Below, piece by piece: positions 1 to 9,505 of a DNA stretch of 64,000 nucleotides. The position numbers and the translations under genes were made by a program. The stretch spans positions 22,208-86,207 of the forward strand of contig JABYQR010000193.1 in NCBI GenBank assembly GCA_022592445.1. The letters are read 5' to 3'. The number at the start of each line of letters is the position of its first letter. Positions within the stretch are counted from its first letter, which is position 1. This DNA comes from Cytidiella melzeri. Taxonomy: Eukaryota; Basidiomycota; Agaricomycetes; Polyporales; Irpicaceae. A model generated the notes under the pieces. It was not told the DNA's origin. It did no database searches and saw only the letters and a program-made list of their open reading frames with translations.

Positions 1-189
1 CCGTGGCCACGTCACGAATCCTTGTTCACGCACTTGTTCCGCCCATTGTGACCGTGAAAACGAGCGGTTTCTGGATAAAAACCCAAAAATAACTTATATT
101 CCACTGGGCTCTTGGATATGCTATCTGATACTCCTCGCACAACCTCTCCCCAAGCTTTTGTTGTAGCTCCTACTTTGGCATCAGATGTA

Positions 190-229
190 CAGTAGCGGCA
201 AAAAGTCTTGCAACACTGCGAGTGCGCAA
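190..229 (+). repeat. Left terminal inverted repeat of the Tc1-like element
   Basis: The outer 22 bases match the right repeat perfectly. The next 18 or so differ at about four positions. Presumed transposase binding site. Confidence 0.88.
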
Positions 230-466
230 GATTTTTCTCATTGTTCGAGCTTATTTTTGCATATAGTTTTGGGTTACAGTTCTCACACATTCATTATCAT
301 GTAAAAATTGTGTCCTAATTAAAAAAAAAGGCTGATCGACGTTGTGCGCGAGGAACTACGTGCAATCCGCACGAAAACTGCATTAGGCGCCCACGTGTTG
401 TACTACTACTATTGCACATCATCTTGACTATTCTATGTAAAAATTTGTCAAAAAATTCTGGTAAAA

Positions 467-1491
467 TTAGTTACTAGTATAGGACCCCTTTGCCCGCATA
501 AGCTCTGCTGCACAAGTGGGGAGAGACTCATACAATGCCTTGATATATTCATCATTCAAATTTGCCCACTCCTCCTGCAATGCCTCCCACAGCTCCTCCT
601 TATTCGACGGTTGCTGCTTGCGAGCCCGTAATTTGCGGTCTAGATGGTCCCAGACATTCTCCAGAATATCCATATTTGGTGAATTTGGAGGCCAGGGCAA
701 TACAGTGATCTTGTTCTCCTTGAACCAAGCTGTAGCAAGCTTTGACGTGTGCTTTGGATCATTGTCCTGTTGGAAAATGATCTGTCAGCAGGTCAAATCT
801 TGGTCTGCCAATGTGCACAGAAGAGACTCTGATAGGATGGAGCAGTAAAGCTTTGCATCCATCTTCCCATCAATGCGGTGTAGCCTTCCTTTTCCCTTCA
901 AAGTGATGCATCCCCACACCATGATACTCCCACCCCCGTGCTTCACTGTCTTCTGCACATTCCGGCCCAAAAACTCCTTGCCCTGTCTTCTTTGGCAGTA
1001 TTCCCTCCCATCTGAGCCAAATAATTTAAATTTGGACTCATCTGAGAACAACATTACCCCCCCCCCCCCCACTCTTTCTTCCCCCATCTGGTTGCATGTC
1101 CAGCCCATCACTTGTGCTTCTTCTTATGAGCTACAGACAGAAACGGCTTTTGTCAATGCACATATTCCTTCAGCCCAATCTTTGCAAGGTTGTGACACAT
1201 TGTTCAGGCAGCCACTTGTGGGAATGCCTTGCGCTGCACATCTGTAGCGTTGCGGGCCTCTTGTTGTGCCAGGAGTAAAGAGGCGTGATGGAGATTGTGG
1301 TCTTGTAGAACGCGAGGGCAACCTGTCTTGGGCTTGTTTGCATAGAAATCAGGATTGTGGGATAGGTTTTTGATGGTACAATAGATGGTGGACCGGTGGA
1401 CGGGGACTTTCTTGCAAATGTCAGGCACACTGACACCTTCATTATGCAGAGTCCAAATTTGGGCCTTTTTAGTAGGGGTACACTGCACCAT
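467..1491 (-). pseudogene. Tc1-like transposase, broken
   Basis: Three pieces on the minus strand keep the family order. The first (1491-1204) is an N-terminal helix-turn-helix region. The second (1111-785) has the DDE-fold stretch LFSDESKFKLF followed by VWGCI. The third continues with QQDNDPKHTS and ends with the signature WPPNSPN-ILENVW (700-467). Pieces two and three share a frame and are separated by a TGA at 785-787. Piece one is in another frame and is followed by stops. A run of about twelve C at 1058-1069 lies next to the frame change, so slippage there is a plausible cause. Non-functional as read. Confidence 0.9.
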
Positions 1492-1761
1492 ATGTGTGGT
1501 CTAGAGTTGGGAGAGTGGGTGGTATCGAAAAAAGCACGATAGTGGTGAAGTGGAGAGATCAAAAAACAAAACAAACCCAAATAGTGGTGGTGCGCGTGAC
1601 GGGCGCCTAGCGCCGCGACAGCGCGGATTGTGCACAATGTATTATATACGAGACAGACTCTTTTGATTTCATTGTAAAAATATTCTATACATGCAATACT
1701 CAATGTGTAAAAAATGATTGAATAAAATCAGCAGTGTTGAGCTCAAACAGAGAGCAAAGAG

Positions 1762-1801
1762 TTGTGCACTTGCGGTGTCGCAAGACTTTTTGCCGCTACT
1801 G
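1762..1801 (-). repeat. Right terminal inverted repeat of the Tc1-like element
   Basis: Reverse complement of the left repeat, about 90 percent identical over 40 bases, ending directly at the TA at 1802-1803. Confidence 0.88.
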
Positions 1802-1860
1802 TAGTTGAACGTTGATTACTCGGAGTTTGTAGATTTTTGAGACTTGTTGTTTACATGCAG

Positions 1861-1972
1861 ATTTTCCAACATTGTTTTTGTTACTTACATTGCAGAAAGT
1901 ATTTACTTACATGTTTTTAACACTTACTTACATTTTGTAAGTAACATGTTTATAACATATGTTGGAAACACC
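1861..1972. repeat. Short inverted-repeat (foldback) sequence
   Basis: TTTTCCAACA near 1861 is mirrored by TGTTGGAAA near 1970. Between them are inverted copies of ACTTACATTTTGTAAGT and of GTTACTTACAT. It has no reading frame. It may be a small MITE-like remnant or a hairpin next to the Tc1 element; the boundaries are approximate. Confidence 0.4.
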
Positions 1973-2112
1973 TCTACCGGCATTGTGTTTCTAACATTTG
2001 TTGGAAAGTCGGCAGTGAATTTCCGACGGAACCCTACCGCGATCGTGATATAAGTGCCCACTGTACATGCGTTTTGCATTGCAGCATTCTGGACTTCGAG
2101 TCGGATCCAGGG

Positions 2113-2119
2113 TATATAT
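2113..2119 (+). promoter_or_regulatory. TATA box of the CoA-binding protein gene
   Basis: TATATAT lies about 70 bp before the ATG at 2187, the usual spacing in fungi. Confidence 0.5.
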
Positions 2120-2186
2120 CAATAGATTGCCCACACTCGACAGCAACTCCCTCAGACTCCTCCACACCCATCCCCATTATCGCAAG

Positions 2187-2838
2187 ATGCCTGGCTCAGC
2201 TGAAGTAAAGCGCAAGTTCCTGGCCTCTCCAAAGTTTGCCGTCGTGGGGGCATCGAAAGACCAGTCAAAGTTCGGGACGAAGGTACGCAACCACTGATCA
2301 TGACCGAGCGACGCGTCCAGCTACTATCGACTGAACGCCATTAGGTGCTAAAATGGTACCAGGCTCGCGACAAAGATGTCACACCAATTCACCCGGTGCG
2401 TGTCCCCTCTCAAACCAGGCTCTTAGCACTAGCCACGGTGTATGCAGCTGCCATGAGCAAGCGAGAAAAACTGACTTTCGAACGTGCAGAAGGAAGCCGA
2501 ACTTGAAGGCGTAGCTACGATACGCACCTTGTCCGACCTGTCCTCGCCCGCCGAGACATCCGTGAGCATCATCACTCCTGCAAAGGTATGTTTCAAAAAA
2601 ACAAGAACAAAAAAGTCTAAGCTTTTGATTGTATTACCTTTGACCTCGCTGCCAGATAACTCTCGGGATCTTAGAACAAGCAAAGGCTCTCAACGTCCCC
2701 GCACTGTGGCTGCAACCAGGAGCAGAAGACGAGACCGTCGTCAGATTCATCAAGGACAACGACCTGTCCAACAAGGTGATCTACGGTGGCCCTTGTATAC
2801 TCGTCGAAGGAGACGGGATTCTGCGCAGCTTGTTGTAA
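2187..2838 (+). CDS. CoA-binding domain (YccU-like) protein, copy 1
   Basis: Four exons (2187-2282, 2345-2395, 2490-2585, 2656-2838) give 141 residues. The protein is a single Rossmann-type CoA_binding domain. It begins MPGSAEVKRKFLASPKFAVV, has the glycine motif VVGASKD near residue 20 and ends with LWLQPGAEDET and KVIYGGPC. Family members are small cytosolic nucleotide-fold proteins of uncertain function, resembling the ligand-binding domain of succinyl-CoA synthetase. All three introns fall at positions shared with the paralogue at 19718-20329. The ATG was chosen because it starts the conserved MPG and follows a TATA box; the frame is open further upstream but does not look conserved. The Tc1-like element ends about 385 bp upstream. 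Confidence 0.88.
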
Positions 2839-3339
2839 ACAAAGATGCGAACACAAGAGAAACCGAGTCTATTCACACGTATCGCCCCCACAATTCCGAC
2901 CGCATACTCCCCTGCATCCGAATATGTAATCTGGCTGACGGAACAAAAGTCTTTTGTCGAGCACATCGAGACTTATGCTTTGCAAAGATAATAGCACCTA
3001 CGACGCGGCTACATATACAATAGTACGAAGCATCGCGTCCGACCGCCCGCATCCATCCAGCTCGCAACCACCACAATTAAGCAACCACAGAATCAAGACG
3101 AACCAACGTCCCTTCCCACATCAAGCACGGAAGTATGCAACCGGGTATTATATGATGAATAGAACAAGAGACGGTTGCAGTAGCTATATGTCGTAAGCAT
3201 ATCCGATTCGAACGAGAGAGAATCTTCAAGTGCTATGTCTACCGTCGCAGCAAAGGGTGTGTGGTACTCCAGAGGATGGAAATCGTTACATGTGCGGGAA
3301 CCTAACCTGATAAGCAAGAAAGCTAAGCAACGATAATCA

Positions 3340-5377
3340 TCACGCAGCGACGAACAGAGATGTGACAAGCGAGATAGCGGAGCATATTGAAAAGCCTGTA
3401 AGTGAAGAGAAAAGCGAGGATGCTGAGCTAGTGGGGCCTGTGCTTGAGCTACCCGCGCTCGCAGTCGTCGAGCTACTCGGGATGCCTGCAAAATAAGGTG
3501 TGAGGATGCTATAAGCAGCAACTGTCGTGATGTACTAACCTGTCCCGGTAGGTATCGGCACTTCCGTTTGCGTGATAGTAGCAGAGCCAACACTTGTCGG
3601 GCTGGAGGCCGGACCTGCCACATTGACAAAAGGCGGTTCAGTAACGAACAGCATGAACAGAGGAGGGGAGAAACGCCTTGCCTGAGCCGCCTGCGGCGCT
3701 TGACAACTTTGCGAATCCGACAGAGGGTGGGTTTGAGCGAAAGACGGTGTAGACGTTTTTCTATTTGCTCGAGCATTAGCGCAGGTAAACTGGCATCTTT
3801 CACTGCCAGGACATACGAGGAACGTGTCACCAACAACCCAACTTGGGTTGCCTCCGCCGGAATCTATCTGGGATCCAAGGCCAAGATCGAAAATGCCACC
3901 GAGGCACTGGTTGCTGCTGACACTACCGAGGTTCATGTCGTCTGTACTGACAGACCAAGCAGTGCCGCCAAAAGAGATGGTGACACTAACGGAGGTACTG
4001 CATGCTAGAAGTGCTGATCAATAAAATGTACTTGCGACGTAAAATTAGGAACGTACGGAAGGCAAAGAAGCCTTGCATACTCTCCACCGGTTGAGAGCCA
4101 GGGACGGCTGCCCAAACAGCTGCAACGGCGTCAGAAGGGCCGCCAATGAGCGTAGTACCAGTGTCAATGGCTGCCAAGGACTCGGCGGTACTGCCAAGTG
4201 TTATGTTCTTGCCGTTAACTGTCACAGCTATGGACGAACAAGTCACCTCGTTAGCGTTGACTCCAGAGCTAAGCATTATTAAAATCTAGTTACCAGCCAC
4301 TGTCAATAACCAGAAGGTATTCTGATTGATGACACCACTGCTCGATAAATCCAGGAACTCGACATCGCCGGTGAAGAGCGTGTTATTGACACCGCCGAGC
4401 GTGAACACTCCTCCAGGCTCCGCATTTTGCGCATTCGGATCGTCAATGAATCTCGTCAAGTAGAAGCTAAATTCAGGGCTTGTGAATTGATTTGCACTCG
4501 TCAGCGCCTGCCAGAAAGGTACAGCTCCGGTCGAGGCTAGCGCTTGAAAAGCCAAGCCCATGATTCCGGACGTATCTTCGTCCAGGAGGTCTGACGACGC
4601 CTGCTCTACGACGAGGAATGTTTGAGGATTGACAGAGAATCCAGCCATACTGACAACATCCTGCGCAAGGATTCCAGCTACTGAGCCGCTGCCATATTGG
4701 ATCTGGACTTCCTTGGAACCCGTCGACGATTGCGGTTGCTGGAGAGTGGACGAGGCCGAAGTGTCAAAGGTGTTTTTGATTTGACACGTAGCGCAGTCAG
4801 ATGCTGCTACCCAAAAATCCGAAGAACCTGTGTCTAGAACGACATTGAAATTCTGGGGAGGCGTGCCGACCGAGACCGCACCGATGTAGGAGGAGTCCAC
4901 ATTCTAAAATGTGCAATCACGACCGTCAGCACAAGACCGCCGCCAGAAGAAACAAAAAGCGTTTGTGCAGTGAGAACAAGGAATATGAACGCCCGCCGCA
5001 ACGACCCAACATTGACCGGTGATCAACGAACGCTGCTGTTTGATGCTCCCCCCATGCTCGCCATGACAGGAGCAGCATAAAGAATGATAGGGCCGTGGCA
5101 GAAAGTGACTACTGAGGACAAGAGACGAGTGATAACTTACTGAATTAATGAGCTCAATCCCGACGGTCTGTCCGCCGCGTTTTCGGCCAGGTGAAGGAAA
5201 CGAGTAGCCGTAGCGAAGACGTATGTGCTCCGCTGCACGACCAACAGCAGCAAGGTTGGCCTCGCCGCGACGGTTCAGCGTCCTAAGTGATGATCTTCGG
5301 ACCAAGGGCACATCAAGAGGTTCGGCGACGACCAGAGAGACAAGGGCGAATAGCGGGAGCAAGGAGTGAGTGATCAT
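3340..5377 (-). CDS. Secreted pepsin-family (A1) aspartic protease, polyporopepsin-like
   Basis: Exons that keep the frame: 5377-5141, 4903-4294, 4227-4057, 4004-3817, 3760-3682, 3614-3540, then a last exon from 3485. The start MITHSLLPLFALVSLVVAEP is a clear signal peptide, and a propeptide follows. Catalytic motifs are DTGSS (about residue 103) and DTGTT (about residue 304). C-terminal landmarks are WVVGDTFL and PPSVGFAKL. The intron 3681-3615 appears to use a GC donor: only that splice joins the AAGGSG stretch in frame to a Ser/Thr/Pro-rich tail. The end is not settled. A hydrophobic stretch ending at a TGA at 3340-3342 looks like a membrane or GPI-type tail, but I could not find the splice that reaches it, while the tail frame itself stays open to about 3093. 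Likely an extracellular or wall-bound acid protease. Confidence 0.85.
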
Positions 5378-6833
5378 GATTAGTGAGTGCAGAGACGAGT
5401 AAAGCAGACGCGCTAGGCGTCGTCTGGAGGGGAAAGGACGGTGTCCTGGGGCGAGTCGAAGGAGGGAACGACGGTGGGACCTGAACAAACGAGTTGAGGT
5501 TATTTGAGCAGTCAGCCGCCCGAGGCGCATTGCTATGCATGTCACACATGTCACATCGACGTCGTCTGATGGCCGTGACATCTCACTCTCTCACCAACTC
5601 GACTTCAAGTCGTCTCAATGTCGCCTGTGCGTTCCGCTGCCTCCCGTTTATGTATCTTGGTGCTCACAGGAGCTCAACAAAAACGCCAAATACGTTCGAC
5701 GCAAGATGATTCTGTGCTGCTGTCGGTGGCTCTGAGTCGTTTGCAATTTTCGCTACTGCGCACGGTAGTTATAAATACACACATCCCTACGAGTAACCTC
5801 ACCGGACGTGTCCTTAGGCTCTCAGGCTGCCCAGCAAGTGATATAAATAACGATTCCCACTCCAAGTGGCGAACTGTAGCAGCTGCAGCTGGCCATAGGT
5901 CAGCAGCTTTCTCTGCCCGTCACAAAGGCTCGCAGCCAGTGTGACTGTCACAAACGACGCCCTTCACCTGTTCCCACACGACATGAATATGTTGGCAGTT
6001 GGCGGATGATCCGCTCACCCCAACAGATGGCCCGGTCTGTGGAATCATGAAAAGCCTGTATTCCGCAGCTCCTATGGTGGACTTCCTAAATAAGCTCACA
6101 CGGCGCGTAGCTTTGGGTACGAGAAAGTTTCGGCATAATTCGTCGCCATAATCGTATGTAACTCAACCCATGCATTCGACATCCTCCTGGTGGCTCAGCC
6201 GAAGCTAACTTCCTCTCCCCCCTCGCAGGTATGCCAATTGCACGTCACCTTGAAGGGCCAAGATGCACATCGATGTGACCGTCACGAGAAAAACTGTGCG
6301 TATGGTCAATTTGCCACTATAGAAATGCTGCATGTCCCGAACTTCATACGATTGGCTGTGTAGAGTGCTTCGGGATGCCGTGGCCGCGTCGTTCTCCCAC
6401 CCACGCACTGCCGGAGAGTTGTCCTTGTTAGTCATTCTCACAAGTGCCCCCGCTTTGTGGCACGAGAGCTGCGATTTCTGGGTATGTGGTGTGTTTACAA
6501 AAATCGTGGTGATCCACATGACTGCTTGAATCTATCGAGAAGTGCTGCGTATGATACAAGCTTTGCGCCGACCCCGGGTGGGAGTCCAGCCGTGGCGGTA
6601 CACAGCTCACCAGACAATGCATTGATGTTCCACAAAAACGCGTCGTAAACGCATGGTGCCCGTAAGTGGCGTGGGTTAGACACGCTCGAATCGAGCGACT
6701 GAGAAGACCACCACAATTGAACTTGAACACCTGCTATTTTGGGCAGCTTTGCGTCCAGAGGACTCGATATGGAAATGAGCGCCGAACTCGCGATTTGAGT
6801 CCTTCCACCACCTCAAGCCACTCAGCGTCGGCA
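5378..6833. other. Intergenic region, no gene seen
   Basis: This is the divergent promoter region between the aspartic protease (left) and the ZNHIT3-like gene (right). Short open frames on both strands show no recognisable protein motifs and no splice pattern that extends them. Confidence 0.5.
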
Positions 6834-7741
6834 ATGCCGCCCAAGCGTGCACAATGTCAAATATGTGAAAGCAAGGAATCCAAGTATACGTGCTCAAACT
6901 GCCTGATAGTATAGTGACTTCACATTTCGTCTGTCTTTCTTAACTATCAGCTGAAATGATTGCATGTCTGCTTCTTTGATATTCCAGTTGCTCGGTGCCT
7001 TGCTTCAAGCAGCACAAAGGTATCCATGATTATGTACCCAAGTCATGACATTGATCTGAATGCATCAGAGACATCATGCTCCGCAAATACTCATCTTGGG
7101 TCTTCGATATCTCGGCTCGATACCGAACCCACCAAGACAGACGATAGCCAAGCACAGGACCCAGGTGAGTGCCACATTATCCATGCTTGTGCATAACACG
7201 GCGTACCCAATTGACCATATAAACAACTGACATGAGAACTCCCAAGACTTGCCAAGCAACAACGAACCTCCAGAGCACGACGACCCTCCCCTTCGTCCCC
7301 TCACATCCCTAAAATGGCCATACATCCCGGATGAATCCGCTTACCCTGATCCTCTGAAACGAGATGACCCGAAACAGCTCCAGCTTCACCAATATGAATC
7401 CATAGGTCCGTTTTGTCTCTCGTAGCTTCTTCCGATCAATCGAGCCAAATTCTGAACAACTTGCGGCCATAGCCACTTCTCAAGCGGTACGAAAAGCTCT
7501 CGCCGCGCATCCGAAGCTCCCAGAGTTGCTTCGATCCATTGATAGGCTGCGAGGAGAGGATCGTGAAGAGGCTTTGCAGCGTGCGCTCGGAGTTTCACCT
7601 GCTGACTTGGACGGGTCATCCAGGAGAACTGGGACATATACGGAAGAAGACGTCGTTGCGCTTAGGGAGTTGGCTGAATCCGTCGAGGCTGCAGTACGAG
7701 GTGGGAAGGAGGACGTCCTTGGGCTCAACTGGGGAGATTGA
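6834..7741 (+). CDS. HIT1: HIT-type zinc finger protein, ZNHIT3/Hit1 homologue
   Basis: Exons 6834-6913, 6988-7019, 7069-7164, 7247-7405 and 7473-7741 give about 211 residues. The N-terminus holds a zf-HIT finger: CQICESKESKYTC, then CSNCLIVYCSVPC, then the K-Q-H-K turn. The middle has PLRPLTSLKWPYIP, and the C-terminal half is helical (VRKALAAHPKLPELLRSID) and ends NWGD. In yeast and human, Hit1/ZNHIT3 works with Rsa1/NUFIP in assembling box C/D snoRNPs. The first intron falls within the finger, and only the donor at 6914 restores the tyrosine before CSVPC. The gene order (finger first, helical tail last) and length match the family. Confidence 0.82.
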
Positions 7742-8174
7742 ATATCGCGCGCCATCGCTACGTACGAGTCTGATAGCTTTTCTACAGTAAGCACTATACT
7801 AAGTAAACTTCAGTTTTATCAGGCGGTTACTATAAAGATATCGTTAATTGCAGCCCTACCTGTGGTCTCTGTACTGCAACTAGCGAGTTATGCACAGCGG
7901 AAAGAGCGGAGGTTTTGTTCGGGCTTTCGTTTCGTCCTTGTCATCTTCAAACACGTGCTTCACCACCCTCTCCTAGCTATCGCCGCAAAGCCAGCCCGCT
8001 TCTGCGCACCTTCCACTTCATACTCCTGCTCGTGTCCAATGGGGGCGTAGAGTCTTCTCTTCCTAGCAGCGTCTAATAGTTAAGCTCGTCCCGTGTTTTC
8101 GTACTCATGCACGCGAAAATTAGGACCCCTTCCAGTCTTGTAAGTTCGCGCCTGACCCGGGTACTGCAGCCTCT
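7742..8174. other. Intergenic region, no gene seen
   Basis: Between the ZNHIT3-like stop and the end of the LRR-type remnant on the opposite strand. No motif-bearing frame seen; it probably holds the 3' ends of the two converging genes. Confidence 0.4.
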
Positions 8175-8581
8175 TCAAAGCAGGAAAAAGGAGCCTTCTC
8201 TAGTTGACGCCTTTACCAGAGCTTGCCTGACTGCGGAGTCCCCCGCGCCACACAGATTGAGGTATTCGAGCCTTGGCGCGGTAGAGAGCTCGTTCAGGAT
8301 GCAATCGGGCGTGAAGCAATCGTAACAGCCGATTGTGATTGACTGAATGGCGGGGAGGACGGGTCGGAAAACGTGGTCAATCTACAGGTGTATGTGATGA
8401 AGCACGTTAGTACGTTTTTGCTCGCTGTCTACATGGATATCGCTTACTTTATTGCATCCTAGAGTGTACACTTCGAATGAATGCAAGCTGTTGGCAGATC
8501 CAGCGAACATGGAAGCAAATATTTCGTGATATGCCGAGCAGCGCTCAAATGTGGCTGACTCCAGCGCACAGTCGGTGGAAG
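8175..8581 (-). CDS. C-terminal part of an F-box/LRR-type protein, partial or decayed
   Basis: Two exons are convincing: 8581-8458 and 8381-8175, joined by a 76-bp intron with GTAAGC, a CTAAC branch point and CTGTAG. The translation has the leucine-spaced pattern of fungal F-box-associated LRR proteins, including FRPVLPAIQSITIGCY, APRLEYLNLCG and a short helical end before TGA. Further upstream on the same strand (to about 8980) are pieces that look coding but carry stops, and I found no start codon or F-box. It may be a gene with unresolved small exons or a pseudogene. Confidence 0.5.
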
Positions 8582-9505
8582 CTAGTCGCAGTTCGTTTTA
8601 GTATTAACATCTCCAGCCATGTAAATCTGTTTGTTTACTATGTCAGTAGCTATCAGGAGTTGCGTTGAATGTTGAGCACAGTACGAAGGTTGGGCCAAGA
8701 AGAAGCTTATTTTATAACCTCACTCTGGCTCAAGTCGATGCCTGTGCCAGCGGTTTGACGGCTAGTGAAGTGCTCGAGTTTAACATGGTCTCCAGCAATT
8801 TTATTGATTGCTCAAGCATTGGGATGGTTGATACAGCCATCCGGACTGTTAGTCCGTCAGCCTGCACTCAATTGACATCCAGCCCTCTCACAGCACTTAT
8901 GCTTAGCTTTGTCAGGTTTGGGGTCCTAGTCATACACGCATATATGAGGATTTGGTGGGCGAACGAAAAATTGTAGTACACGTACTTCCTCAGCGCCTTC
9001 TCAATCATTTCGGCCCTCTTGCTAGTCGAACCGCCTTATTCGCTGTAGAAGAAATGAATTACCTGCGATGATTCCAGAAAGATTAGCATACATGCTATGG
9101 AGACAGAGGCAACAAGGAAACGCACTATTTCTCGCGCGTCTTCGCCGGCTGTGCCAAGTAACAAGGTGATTTTAGCTCTCCCTGATTGCCGGCAGTGTAA
9201 ACAGCTCCACGAGATGTCTTGCTCGTATCTTTGGACATGTTGGTACTCTGGTTGGTTAGTCAGTCTGAGCTGGAGGACGCGTTCTACATGCTCTCTGCGT
9301 GACCATTGTAATAGCACATGACCGCGTCTTGGTATGTCACAGCCAGGCAGTGCGCAGAACGAGGTCGTCCCCAACCTGCACGCATCGCCCGCCTGAGATG
9401 AGGCGATCAAGCTCTACTAAATTAGCAACAAGAACAACTAAATGTATCAATACAAATGGCAGGCGCAAAAACAAACGATACAATAAACACTGAACGTCTC
9501 GTTGG
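8582..9505. other. Region with unresolved coding-like fragments
   Basis: The minus strand has stretches that could be earlier exons of the LRR-type gene (about 8700-8980). It also has a short frame starting MSKDTSKTSRGAVYTAGNQG at 9238 that does not extend convincingly. Nothing here is firm enough to call. Confidence 0.3.

Larger units (their letters stand above)
190..1801 (-). mobile_element. Tc1/mariner-family DNA transposon, inactive copy
   Basis: The element is bounded by inverted repeats that both begin CAGTAGCGGCAAAAAGTC and is flanked on each side by TA (188-189 and 1802-1803), the target duplication of Tc1/mariner elements. The length of about 1.6 kb is normal for the family. It carries one transposase-like reading region on the minus strand, broken by a frameshift and stops, so this copy cannot move by itself. 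The intact ends could still be used by a transposase supplied from elsewhere. Confidence 0.9.

Noticed and set aside
12..290. Open frame at the left edge of the window
   Set aside because: It overlaps the transposon end and has no motif.
1058..1069. Run of about twelve C as a possible regulatory tract
   Set aside because: It lies inside the transposase pseudogene at the frame change and is more simply a slippage site or sequencing-prone homopolymer.
9100..9238. Possible small protein starting MSKDTSKTSRGAVYTAGNQG
   Set aside because: The frame ends within about 40 residues and no splice extends it. Start context alone is not enough.
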